DNA of 64,000 nt, taken from Pseudarthrobacter sp. fls2-241-R2A-127 (GTDB lineage: Bacteria > Actinomycetota > Actinomycetes > Actinomycetales > Micrococcaceae). Position numbers and translations under genes: made by a program. Positions 9,069-16,927 of the stretch are shown here, one piece after another; position 1 is the first letter of the stretch; each line of letters starts with the position of its first letter. Under the pieces are notes generated by a model. It was not told the origin of the DNA. It saw only the letters and a list, made by a program, of their open reading frames with translations, and did no database searches. The stretch spans positions 62,001 to 126,000 of the forward strand of contig NZ_JARVSF010000041.1 of NCBI RefSeq assembly GCF_030209355.1. Reading direction: 5' to 3'.

Positions 9069-9338
9069 CTAGCGGCGCAGGCCGAGGCGCTCGATGAGCG
9101 AACGGTAGCGGGCGATGTCAGTCTTCTTGAGGTAGCCAAGCATGCGCTTGCGGCGACCAACCATGCCCAGCAGACCGCGCTGGGTGTGGTAATCGTGCTT
9201 GTGCTCCTTCATGTGCTCAGTCAGATCCTTGATCCGCTGGGTAAGGACGGCAACCTGGACCTCGGGTGAACCGGTGTCGCCTTCGGCGGTTGCGTATTCC
9301 TTGATGATGGACTGCTTTACAGCGGCGTCAAGTGCCAC
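9069..9338 (-). CDS. rpsO: 30S ribosomal protein S15
   Basis: S15 binds 16S rRNA early and nucleates the platform of the small subunit. The 89-residue length is exactly typical. Landmarks include [14 protein letters not shown], the [18 protein letters not shown] loop and [10 protein letters not shown], all in 16S-contacting helices. GTG 9338 is chosen because AAGGAG lies about 5 nt upstream and the product then begins MALDAAVKQ; a longer in-frame extension to 9476 is not family-like. The rpsO-pnp order is conserved. Confidence 0.97.
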   Translation of the reverse strand: MALDAAVKQSIIKEYATAEGDTGSPEVQVAVLTQRIKDLTEHMKEHKHDYHTQRGLLGMVGRRKRMLGYLKKTDIARYRSLIERLGLRR

Positions 9339-9481
9339 AATAACTCCTTGGGAATGTGCCGTGAGGGCCCAAGTCAGTAACTCACTGCCGGGTCTGCCGT
9401 GGTGGTCCCGCCCCGGTAAACCGAAAGGGGCCGCCAACAACAGGAACCAGCCGCCACGGACTGCAGCCGGATCCATCGTCC

Positions 9482-9511
9482 AGTTTACCGGCCCGGGCCT
9501 AACGTTGTCGA
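9482..9511 (-). promoter_or_regulatory. Probable vegetative promoter of rpsO
   Basis: On the minus strand TCGACA (9511-9506) and TAAACT (9487-9482) are 18 nt apart, about 145 nt upstream of the rpsO start. Both boxes are close to the actinobacterial housekeeping consensus. The region 9339-9539 holds no gene. Confidence 0.55.
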
Positions 9512-9539
9512 AACACGCGCGGCCGGCCGGGCGCCGGGG

Positions 9540-10799
9540 TCAGCCCTGCAGCCTGTCCCGGATGGCAGCCATGCCGTCAAGCACCTCGGCAAAGCTGGTG
9601 CTCAGGGGCGAAAGTCCCACCCGGATGCCGTGCGGGGAGCGGAAGTCCGGAATGACATCGCCGTCCCACAGCGCCTCCACCGTGGCCTTGGTGAAGCCGG
9701 CGTGGTCCACCGTGATGTGCCCGCCCCGCTCCCCCGGACTCCGTGGCGTGGCCAGTTCGGCGCCCAGGGGCGCCAGCCACGCGTCGAAGATTTCCACAGC
9801 GAAGGCGGTGAGGTCTTTGGACTTCGAACGGATGGCGGCCATGCCGGCTTCTTCGATGAGGTCCAGGGTTCCCTGCATGGCAATCATGCCGAAGATCGCG
9901 GGAGTGCCGCTGAGGAACCCGCGGATGCCGTCGGCCGGCTGGTAGCCGGCGGCCATTTCGAAAGCGTCCTTGCGTCCCATCCAGCCCCAGATCGGCTGGT
10001 TCAGCGAGGGCAGGTGGCGGGCATTGACGTAGGCGAACGCCGGCGAACCGGGGCCCCCGTTGAGGTACTTGTAGGTGCACCCCGCGGCGAAGTCCACGTC
10101 CGCGCCGTCCAGGTCGATCTCCACCGAGCCCGCGGAATGGCAAAGGTCCCACACCACCACGGCGCCGGCGTCGTGCACTGCTTTGGTAATGCCGGGCAGG
10201 TCAGCGAGGTGGCCTGAGCGGTAGGCAATCTGGCTGATGAGCACGACGGCGGTGCGCGGCCCAACAGCCTCACGCACCTGGTCAAGGGTCACCCCCGCGG
10301 CGGGGTCCGGCTCGATCCAGCGGAGTGTCAGGCCCTCCTCGAGGGCGATGCCCTCCACCAGGTAGCGGTCGGTGGGAAAGTTTTCGGTATCGAGCACCAG
10401 CTCGTTCCGGTCCGGGTCCTGCACGGCGGCGAGGGCAGCACGGATCAGCTTGTACAGCACCACGGTGGTGGAGTCGGCGACGATGGTCTGGCCCGCCGCT
10501 GCACCGATGACGGCCCGTCCCAGCTGGTCCCCGATGGTTTGCGGGAGGGCGAGCCATTTTTCGTCCCAGCCGCGGATCAGCCGGCCGCCCCACTCGTCCC
10601 GGACGAAGGCAGCGACGTCGTCGGCGGTGCGCTTCAGTGGCCTGCCCAGCGAGTTGCCGTCCAGGTAGGACAGCGGAGTGTCCGTGCCGATGAAATGGTC
10701 CCGGTAGTGCGCCAGGGCGTCTTTACGGTCCAGCTCTTCGGCGCGCTGCCGGAGCTCATCCGGGGCCACGCTTGCGGGGTTTTCCTGGTGGATGCTCAT
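9540..10799 (-). CDS. kynU: Kynureninase
   Basis: PLP enzyme of 419 residues that cleaves L-kynurenine to anthranilate and alanine (and 3-hydroxykynurenine to 3-hydroxyanthranilate). Seen: YLDGNSLGRPL near the start, SQIAYRSGHLAD, the WDLCHSAGS cofactor-binding aspartate segment, and the Schiff-base lysine motif CTYKYLNGGPG. It overlaps kynA by 4 nt (ATGA), so translation is probably coupled. No kynurenine formamidase lies in this cluster. Confidence 0.96.
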   Translation of the reverse strand: MSIHQENPASVAPDELRQRAEELDRKDALAHYRDHFIGTDTPLSYLDGNSLGRPLKRTADDVAAFVRDEWGGRLIRGWDEKWLALPQTIGDQLGRAVIGAAAGQTIVADSTTVVLYKLIRAALAAVQDPDRNELVLDTENFPTDRYLVEGIALEEGLTLRWIEPDPAAGVTLDQVREAVGPRTAVVLISQIAYRSGHLADLPGITKAVHDAGAVVVWDLCHSAGSVEIDLDGADVDFAAGCTYKYLNGGPGSPAFAYVNARHLPSLNQPIWGWMGRKDAFEMAAGYQPADGIRGFLSGTPAIFGMIAMQGTLDLIEEAGMAAIRSKSKDLTAFAVEIFDAWLAPLGAELATPRSPGERGGHITVDHAGFTKATVEALWDGDVIPDFRSPHGIRVGLSPLSTSFAEVLDGMAAIRDRLQG

Positions 10800-11650
10800 T
10801 GTCCGATCTCCGTCCTGACAGCGAATAGTTCCGGGAAGAACGTCAGTTCAAGGGCCTTCTGCAGGAAGGTCACACCGCTGGACCCGCCCGTGCCCGTCTT
10901 CATGCCGATGGTCCGCTGGACGGTGCGCAGGTGCCTGAACCGCCAGAGCTGGAAGTTGTCCTCCAGGTCCACCAGTTCCTCGCACGCCTCGTAGGCGGCC
11001 CAGTTGTCCGCCGCATTCTCGTAAATGTGCTTGAAGAGGGGGACCAGGTCCGGAGTGAACTCATGGGCCCGGGTCACGTCCCGGTCCAGGACCGCGGCGG
11101 GCACCTCGAATCCGTGCCGGGACAGGTACGCCAGGAACTCGTCGTAGATGCTGGGGGCGGCGAGCAGTTCCGCCAGCATGGCGTGTGCCTCGGGATCGGA
11201 TTCAAAAACCGGCAGCATCTTGCGGTTCTTGTTTCCCAGGACGAACTCGACCGCCCGGTACTGGGCGGACTGGAAGCCCGAGGAATTGCCCAGGAAACCG
11301 CGGAACTGCGAGTACTCGGTGGGAGTGAGGGTGGCCAGCACGGACCATTGTTCGGTGAGCGTCTTCTGGATGTGCTTGACCCGGGCAATGCCCTTCAGCG
11401 CCGAGCCGAGGTCGTCCGCGCGGAGCCAGGCGGCGGCGCTGCGCAACTCGTGCAGGACCAGCTTCAGCCACAGCTCCGTGGTCTGGTGCTGGATGATGAA
11501 CAGCATCTCGTCGTGGTGTTCGGGCTCGCTGACAGGCTTCTGAGCGCTGAGCAGCGTGGGCAACTGCAGGTAGGAGGCGTAGCTCATCCGCGAGCTGAAG
11601 TCGCGGACGATCCCTTGATCGAGCTTGCGGGTGTTCTTTTCGACTGACAC
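10796..11650 (-). CDS. kynA: Tryptophan 2,3-dioxygenase
   Basis: Haem enzyme of 284 residues that opens the indole ring of L-tryptophan to N-formylkynurenine. Family landmarks: MSYASYLQLPTLLSAQKP, HHDEMLFIIQHQTTELWLKL (substrate-binding and conserved His), SGFQSAQYR and, near the end, GMKTGTGGSSGVTFL. The start is GTG 11650 with AAAGG about 6 nt upstream. First gene of a two-gene kyn operon between ribF and rpsO. Confidence 0.96.
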   Translation of the reverse strand: MSVEKNTRKLDQGIVRDFSSRMSYASYLQLPTLLSAQKPVSEPEHHDEMLFIIQHQTTELWLKLVLHELRSAAAWLRADDLGSALKGIARVKHIQKTLTEQWSVLATLTPTEYSQFRGFLGNSSGFQSAQYRAVEFVLGNKNRKMLPVFESDPEAHAMLAELLAAPSIYDEFLAYLSRHGFEVPAAVLDRDVTRAHEFTPDLVPLFKHIYENAADNWAAYEACEELVDLEDNFQLWRFRHLRTVQRTIGMKTGTGGSSGVTFLQKALELTFFPELFAVRTEIGQ

Positions 11651-11686
11651 GCACTGCCTTTCGTTGTTATGGCCCCGGCAAAGCTG

Positions 11687-12670
11687 TCAGCGGGCACCCA
11701 GAAGCTGATGGGCCTGCGCCACATCCAGCCGCATCTGTTCAACCAGAGCCTCAGGGCCACGATAGGCCACCATGCCTCGCAGCCGCTCCACGAATTCCAC
11801 GATCACTGTCTGGCCGTACAGATCGAAGTCCTCCACGGCTTCCTTGGGCCTGTCGATAACGTGCGCCTCGACTTGCCGGCTGACGCCGTCGAACGTGGGG
11901 TTGGAGCCCACCGAGATCGCCGCCGGCCTGCGCGTTCCGGACTGGTCCACCAGCCAGCCTGCGTAGATGCCGTCGGCCGGGATCAGTCCCGTGGCGTTGG
12001 GAGCGAGGTTTGCGGTGGGGAAACCGAGCGCCCTGCCCCGTGCCGCACCGTGGACCACTTCGCCGCGCATGCGGTGGGCCCGGCCCAGCACGGCAGCGGC
12101 GGTGGCGACGTCGCCCGCCTGCAAGGCTTCACGCACCCAGGTGGACGAGCAGCGCCGGTCGGTGGCGTCGTCGTCATGCAGCGGGTAGCCCTCGGAGCCG
12201 AACTCGCTGATTACCTGGACCTCGAAGCCGAACTTTTCGCCAAGCGACTTCATGGTGTCCAGGTCACCTGAGTTGCCCCGGCCGAAGCGGGCGTCGTGGC
12301 CGATGACCACGCGGCTGGCATGCAGGCAGTCCACCAGGTATTGCTCCACGAATTCTTCGGCGGTCAGGCTGGCAAGGTCCAGTGAGTACTTGACCACCAG
12401 GACGGCGTCCAGGCCAAGCTCGCCCAGGGCCTCCAGTTTGTCCTCCAGGCCCATGATCAGTTCCGGCGCGGCCTCCGGGCGGTGGATCAGCGCCGGGTGC
12501 GGATCGAAGGTGATGGCCACGGCTTTGGCCTGCGCGAGGCGGGCTGAGCGGATCAGCTGGGACAGCACCTGCTGGTGGCCGCGGTGAACGCCATCGAAGT
12601 TGCCGAAAGTGACAACGGATGGGCCGAAGTCCGCCGGGACATCGGACGGATCGTTCCAGATGTAGACCAT
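11687..12670 (-). CDS. ribF: Bifunctional riboflavin kinase / FAD synthetase
   Basis: Makes FMN from riboflavin and then FAD. About 327 residues. N-terminal nucleotidyltransferase: VTFGNFDGVHRGHQ near residue 25, then RFGRGNSGD and SSTWVREAL. C-terminal flavokinase: GRALGFPTANL, then the GIYAGW and SVGSNPTFDG motifs. ATG 12670 has AAGG 8 nt upstream; GTG at 12673 is in frame. It is the last gene of the truB-membrane-membrane-ribF series. I saw no FMN riboswitch in front of it. Confidence 0.95.
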   Translation of the reverse strand: MVYIWNDPSDVPADFGPSVVTFGNFDGVHRGHQQVLSQLIRSARLAQAKAVAITFDPHPALIHRPEAAPELIMGLEDKLEALGELGLDAVLVVKYSLDLASLTAEEFVEQYLVDCLHASRVVIGHDARFGRGNSGDLDTMKSLGEKFGFEVQVISEFGSEGYPLHDDDATDRRCSSTWVREALQAGDVATAAAVLGRAHRMRGEVVHGAARGRALGFPTANLAPNATGLIPADGIYAGWLVDQSGTRRPAAISVGSNPTFDGVSRQVEAHVIDRPKEAVEDFDLYGQTVIVEFVERLRGMVAYRGPEALVEQMRLDVAQAHQLLGAR

Positions 12671-12749
12671 CACCCTCGCCTTAAGCTGCCTGCAAAAATC
12701 GGTGTTCCGGAGCCACGCCGGCCGCGGAACTCTTCAAGGTTACCCGGAT

Positions 12750-13199
12750 TCACTGCGCCGCTTTGGCCTGCGACGGGCGGCGGCGGTAGAGCCACACCAG
12801 CCCGAGGACGGGCAGCAGCAGCGGGATGAAGCCGTAGCCGCGGCCGAACAGGGACCAGACGGTCTCGTGCGGGAACTGCACCGAGTCCAGGACGCTCAGT
12901 GTCCCCACCACCAGGACACCCGCCAGTTCCACCAGTACCGCCGCCACGGAAACCTTGAACCAGGTGGTCCCTGCTTTGGCAAGGGAGACTGTGGCCACCA
13001 CGTATACCAGCGCCGCGAAGGCCGACAGGAGGTAGGCCAGCGGGGCCTCGGAGAATTTGGTGAGGATCTGGTATCCGGCGCGTGCCGTGGCGGAGATCGC
13101 GAAAACGCCGTAAACCGCGATCAACAACCTTCCTGGCCCGGTGTTCCGGGTGTTGCGGGCGGGTGCGTCTGCGGCCGGGCCGGCCTGCTGGTCTTTCAT
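12750..13199 (-). CDS. Small membrane protein, four predicted helices
   Basis: A 149-residue protein with a Pro/Ala-rich N-terminus and four hydrophobic segments (LLIAVYGVFAISATARAG, PLAYLLSAFAALVYVVATV, VSVAAVLVELAGVLVVG and GFIPLLLPVLGLVWLYRR). I do not recognise the family. The GYGFIPLLLPVLGL(V/A)WLYRR end resembles small actinobacterial membrane proteins found near truB/ribF. It starts 15 nt after its membrane neighbour, so co-expression is likely. Confidence 0.75.
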   Translation of the reverse strand: MKDQQAGPAADAPARNTRNTGPGRLLIAVYGVFAISATARAGYQILTKFSEAPLAYLLSAFAALVYVVATVSLAKAGTTWFKVSVAAVLVELAGVLVVGTLSVLDSVQFPHETVWSLFGRGYGFIPLLLPVLGLVWLYRRRPSQAKAAQ

Positions 13200-13214
13200 T
13201 GTGCTGCCTCCACT

Positions 13215-13568
13215 TCAGTACCAGATCTGGTTCATCCGCGCGGCCATCACCAATGCGGTGACGCCGACGGCGGCCAGGACAAAGTTGCTCCACCGGGTCC
13301 GTTCCAGGATGGACCAGTACGCCGCTGCCGGGGGCAGGAGCATGGCGGTGGCCATGTAGCCCCAGAATTCCCAGGTTTCACCCGCGATATGTTCGCCGGC
13401 GATAACCCGCACGATGGATCCCACCAGGTAGACCACGAGGGCCAGTTCCACGGCGGCGACGGAGAGGATGGTGACGTCGTTCGGCGCCTTCTTGAGGATT
13501 CCCGCGCCCAGGCAAAGCACCGTGGACACCAGGCCGACCACAAGGATGATCCAAAAATAGGCATCCAC
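13215..13568 (-). CDS. Small membrane protein (MrpF/MnhF-like layout)
   Basis: A 117-residue protein with three to four hydrophobic helices, starting YFWIILVVGLVSTVLCLGAGI with APNDVTILSVAAVELALVVYLV following. The A-P-x-D-x-V pattern after the first helix resembles the MrpF/PhaF subunit of Na+/H+ antiporters, but no other Mrp subunit is near, so the likeness may be superficial. Its ATG lies 2 nt after the truB stop, so translational coupling with truB is likely. Confidence 0.7.
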   Translation of the reverse strand: MDAYFWIILVVGLVSTVLCLGAGILKKAPNDVTILSVAAVELALVVYLVGSIVRVIAGEHIAGETWEFWGYMATAMLLPPAAAYWSILERTRWSNFVLAAVGVTALVMAARMNQIWY

Positions 13569-13570
13569 GT

Positions 13571-14512
13571 CTATGCCTCCGCGGGGGCGGTCGCGGCCGG
13601 GCCTGTGCCACTGCCGGGGGCAAAGACCAGCACCGGTTTGGCGTAGCTGCCCGCGTCGGCGAGCAGGGCCACCAGGGTGCCGTCAGGGGCGAAAGCTGCG
13701 GCCGGGTGTTCCGCCGTGGCCGCGCCGGGTGTGCCGGCGGCGGTTCCGGCCGCGATCCGCCGGCCGAAGGAGATTTCCGTCGTTTCCTCCGCACTCAGCT
13801 CCCGGTTGGGCATCAGGGCCCGGGCTGCCTGCGACATTTCCAGGACGGTAAGTTCCTCGGCGAGTTCCTCGAGGGTTCGCGCCTCGTCCAGCGAATAGGG
13901 GCCCACCTGGGTCCTGCGGAGCGCAGTGAGGTGGCCGCCGGTGCCAAGGGCGTTGCCGAGATCCCGGGCGAGGGCCCGGATGTAGGTGCCGGAGGAGCAC
14001 TCGACGGTGACATCGAGGTCGATGACGTCCGCGTCCGGATCCCGCCTGACGGCATGGACCTCGAACCGGTGGATGGTGACTGGCCGCGCGGCGAGCTTAA
14101 CGTCTTCGCCGGAGCGCACCCGTGCGTAGGCGCGTTCGCCGTTGACCTTGATCGCGCTGACGCTGCTGGGCACCTGCTCGATCGCGCCGGTGAGGGCTGA
14201 GACGCCGTCGTAAATTGCCTGCTCGTCCACGCCGGATGTGCCGGCCGTGGCGGTAACCTCGCCCTCGGCGTCGTCCGTCACGGTGGACTGGCCCAGCCGG
14301 ATGGTGGCCGTGTAGGTCTTGGTGGTGCCCACGATGTAGGTCAGCAGGCGCGTGGCCTTGTTGATGCCGAGGACCAGCACGCCGGTGGCCATGGGATCCA
14401 GGGTTCCTGCGTGCCCCACTTTCCGGGTACCTGCGAGGCGCCGCATCCGGCCAACCACATCATGGCTGGTCCATCCCTGCGGCTTGTCCACTATTACCAG
14501 TCCAGAAAGCAC
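13571..14512 (-). CDS. truB: tRNA pseudouridine(55) synthase TruB
   Basis: Converts U55 of tRNA T-loops to pseudouridine. About 313 residues. Seen: LVIVDKPQGWTSHDVV, then KVGHAGTLDPMATGVL with catalytic Asp39, and SSGTYIRALARDLG. The C-terminal PUA-like tail is Ala-rich. The start is set at GTG 14512; GGGAGG lies only 1-2 nt before it, so the start is less certain than the identity. Usually it follows rbfA directly; here a 3.6-kb block of other genes lies between them. Confidence 0.95.
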   Translation of the reverse strand: MLSGLVIVDKPQGWTSHDVVGRMRRLAGTRKVGHAGTLDPMATGVLVLGINKATRLLTYIVGTTKTYTATIRLGQSTVTDDAEGEVTATAGTSGVDEQAIYDGVSALTGAIEQVPSSVSAIKVNGERAYARVRSGEDVKLAARPVTIHRFEVHAVRRDPDADVIDLDVTVECSSGTYIRALARDLGNALGTGGHLTALRRTQVGPYSLDEARTLEELAEELTVLEMSQAARALMPNRELSAEETTEISFGRRIAAGTAAGTPGAATAEHPAAAFAPDGTLVALLADAGSYAKPVLVFAPGSGTGPAATAPAEA

Positions 14513-14575
14513 GCCTCCCAGTATATCGGCGCTGGTTGGGACGCCCGCACGCCAGGCGGCAGCCGGCCGGGCAGC

Positions 14576-14581
14576 TAGGAT
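14576..14581 (+). promoter_or_regulatory. TAGGAT box of the aminotransferase gene (leaderless type)
   Basis: TAGGAT lies 7 nt before ATG 14589. That spacing fits a transcript starting at the start codon. It argues for ATG 14589 over the in-frame ATG at 14580, which overlaps the box. Confidence 0.5.
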
Positions 14582-14588
14582 GGCTGGC

Positions 14589-15746
14589 ATGCCCGAGCTT
14601 GCCGCCCATGTCCGCGACGTGCCCGTCAACCAGATCCGCGAGATCACCGAGGCCGCCTGGCGCACCCCGGGCGCCCTGGTACTGAGCATCGGAGAGCCGG
14701 GCTTCCCGCTCCCCCGCCACGTCCTGGACGCCGGCATCGCATGCCTGGACCGGGATGAAACCAACTACACGCCGAACGCGGGGATCCCGGCCCTGCGCGA
14801 GGCATTCGCGGCCAGGTTCAGCCAGGAACAGGGCGTCGACATCGGCGCCGACCGGGTCTACGTGGTGTCCGGCGCGCAGCAGGGCCTGCACTTCGCCATG
14901 AGCCTGCTGCTTTCCCCCGGCGACGAGGTCCTGATCCCCAACCCGGGCTATCCCACCTTTGCCATGACCGGCAGGCTGCTCAATGCCGTGCCTGTGGAGT
15001 ACCCGCTGCACCCGGACCACGACTTCCAGCCACGGGTGGCCGACGTAGAGGCCCTGATCACCAGCCGCACCCGGGTCCTGGTGCTGAACTCCCCATCGAA
15101 CCCGCTCGGCGCCGTCCTGGGCGAAGACCTGGTCCGGGACCTGATGGACCTGGCCCGCCGGCACGATCTCTGGGTCATCTCCGACGAGTGCTACGAGGCT
15201 TTCACGTACGACGTGCCGCACGTGAGCCCGGCACGGTTCGACTCCAGCAGCCCGGCAGAAGCCCGCGTGTTCACCTCCCTGACCCTCTCCAAGACATACG
15301 GCCTCACCGGGCTAAGGATTGGCGCGCTTATTTGCCCGCCTGGCCTCAAGCAGAAGATGGACAACGTCATGGAGTCGATCGTTTCCTGTGTGGCGTCGGC
15401 CCCGCAGTACGCGGCGCTCGCCGCCCTGACCGGGCCGCAGGATTACGTCCGGCACGCCCACCAGCATTACCGGGAGAACCGGGACGCGGCCTCGTCGGTC
15501 CTGGTGGCCAAGGGGATCCGTTTCCTTCCGGCACAGGGTGCGTTCTACCTGTGGGCTGACATGTCCCACGTGACCGGAGGCGACGTACGCACCTGGGTGC
15601 GGCGTTTCCTCGCAGACTCAGGGGTGGCGCTGGCGCCGGGGACAGCGTTCGGCTCCATCGGCGAAGGATGGGTGCGGATCGCGTTGTGCGGCCGGAAGCA
15701 GGAACTCATCGAGGGCGTGTCGCGGCTTCCTGCCGCCTCCCGCTAG
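14589..15746 (+). CDS. PLP-dependent class I/II aminotransferase
   Basis: A 385-residue fold-type I aminotransferase. Seen: SIGEPGFPLPRHVL near the N-terminus, TNYTPNAGIPALREAFA, the SGAQQGLHF cofactor region, NSPSNPLGAV with the conserved Asn, SDECYEAF with the PLP-pairing Asp/Tyr, and SLSKTYGLTGLRIG (here TLSKTYGLTGLRIG) with the Schiff-base Lys. The arginine near the C-terminus (VRIALCG) fits carboxylate binding. Substrate is probably an aspartate-, alanine- or aromatic-type amino acid; the sequence does not decide. It stands alone on the plus strand between truB and thioredoxin. Confidence 0.92.
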   Translation: MPELAAHVRDVPVNQIREITEAAWRTPGALVLSIGEPGFPLPRHVLDAGIACLDRDETNYTPNAGIPALREAFAARFSQEQGVDIGADRVYVVSGAQQGLHFAMSLLLSPGDEVLIPNPGYPTFAMTGRLLNAVPVEYPLHPDHDFQPRVADVEALITSRTRVLVLNSPSNPLGAVLGEDLVRDLMDLARRHDLWVISDECYEAFTYDVPHVSPARFDSSSPAEARVFTSLTLSKTYGLTGLRIGALICPPGLKQKMDNVMESIVSCVASAPQYAALAALTGPQDYVRHAHQHYRENRDAASSVLVAKGIRFLPAQGAFYLWADMSHVTGGDVRTWVRRFLADSGVALAPGTAFGSIGEGWVRIALCGRKQELIEGVSRLPAASR

Positions 15747-15831
15747 CTGCGCGCAGGACCAGCCGGCCGGCGACAGGTCCGGCACCGGCATGTGCGCAGT
15801 CCAGCGCTGGCGTCAGCCTTGGGCAGTAGCG

Positions 15832-16269
15832 TCAGCTTCGGGCACCGGCGAGTGCGCGGTCCAGCCAGGAGCGCAGGACGTCCGCCGGTGCCGCGCCGGC
15901 CTGGCGGGCCGCGACCTTGCCGTCGACAATCACCATGAGCGTGGGGATGGCCTGGATGTCGAACCGCCGGGACAAGCCGGGAGAGGTGTCCACATCCACC
16001 TTTACCAGTTTGATCTTCCCGGGCCGTTCCCGGGCCAGTTTGTCCAGGACAGGGCTGACCATCCGGCAGGGGCCGCACCATGCGGCCCAGAAGTCCACCA
16101 GGACCGGGACAGAGGATTGCTCGGCGACGGCGGCGAAATCCGCGTCACCGGCGGACACAATCCACGGAAGGTCCGCCTTGCAGTTGCCGCAGCGCGGATG
16201 CCCGGATGCCCGGGCGGGCACCCGGTTCGTCTTTCCGCAGGCGGGGCAGGCGATAAGTGCGGGGTCCAT
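15832..16269 (-). CDS. Thioredoxin with N-terminal zinc ribbon (Trx2/TrxC-like)
   Basis: A 145-residue disulfide reductase. The N-terminus carries two CxxC pairs (C8/C11 and C27/C30), as in E. coli Trx2, which binds zinc and answers to oxidative stress. The thioredoxin domain has the WCGPC active site (C65, C68) and the cis-Pro segment AIPTLMV. ATG 16269 is preferred over an upstream frame opening because GGAAGGAC lies just upstream. The stop of the deaminase gene at 16272 is 2 nt away, so the two are one operon. Confidence 0.92.
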   Translation of the reverse strand: MDPALIACPACGKTNRVPARASGHPRCGNCKADLPWIVSAGDADFAAVAEQSSVPVLVDFWAAWCGPCRMVSPVLDKLARERPGKIKLVKVDVDTSPGLSRRFDIQAIPTLMVIVDGKVAARQAGAAPADVLRSWLDRALAGARS

Positions 16270-16271
16270 GG

Positions 16272-16754
16272 CTAGTAGTCCTTCCTGCCGGCGAAGGCGC
16301 CCCACGCCTGGAAGGGGAGGTCCGACGTCGTGATCTCACCCCGGGTGACCGGCATCAGGTCCGGCCTGGCGCCGTTGAAGTAGTCGTAGAAGAGGGCGTC
16401 ATCGAAGCCGGCGGCCGCAGCCCCGTACCGGTCTGCGGCAAAGTACACGTGGCCGATCCTGGCCCACAAGGCCGAGGCCAGGCACATGGGGCACGGCTCG
16501 CAGCTTGCGTACAGCACGGATCCGGTGAGGTCGAAGTTTGCGGTGGCCGCTGCCGCTGCCCGGATGGCCACTACCTCCGCATGGGCGGTGGGATCGTTGT
16601 CGCGGGTGACGCGGTTGACACCGGTGTGGACCTGCCCGTCGGCGGTCACCACGACGGCGGCGAACGGTCCCCCGCCCAGGCCGACGTTCCGCGTGGCAAG
16701 GTCCACTGCCTGTTCGAGGTACGTCGAGGTGGTGCCGTGGTCTTCGGAGGTCAT
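16272..16754 (-). CDS. Nucleoside/guanine deaminase (CDA-fold)
   Basis: A 160-residue zinc-dependent deaminase. Zinc and proton-shuttle motif HAE at 58-60 and the PCxxC motif at 87-91 (CEPCPMC) are complete. Overall layout and the C-terminal FYDYFNGARPDLMPV segment resemble guanine deaminase GuaD more than the tRNA adenosine deaminase TadA. The role is probably purine salvage or nitrogen recovery. It precedes thioredoxin in a tight pair. Confidence 0.85.
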   Translation of the reverse strand: MTSEDHGTTSTYLEQAVDLATRNVGLGGGPFAAVVVTADGQVHTGVNRVTRDNDPTAHAEVVAIRAAAAATANFDLTGSVLYASCEPCPMCLASALWARIGHVYFAADRYGAAAAGFDDALFYDYFNGARPDLMPVTRGEITTSDLPFQAWGAFAGRKDY

Positions 16755-16927
16755 AGCACGATCCTAGCCACCGGGACTGCGAGGGGGATGAAAAGGGGGC
16801 AAAGAAGGGGAGATTCCCCCGGCGACAACCCGCGGGCACGAGCCTACGCTTGCCCGCGGGGGAAACATTTTGCCTCTACGGAGGCTTCCTATCCGGCCCG
16901 TCAAGGGCCTCGCACCCGGAGAACCCA

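Noticed and set aside
6130-9072. 980-residue open frame on the plus strand
   Set aside because: It is antisense to pnp and the M16 gene. Its product is rich in G, D, H and V with no domain, as expected for the complement of GC-rich genes.
11671-12749. FMN riboswitch in front of ribF
   Set aside because: The short upstream gap lacks the conserved RFN element pattern and length.
13215-13568. Reading this membrane protein as a true MrpF antiporter subunit
   Set aside because: Only the A-P-x-D pattern fits; no other Mrp/Mnh subunit is nearby, so I give it only as a likeness.
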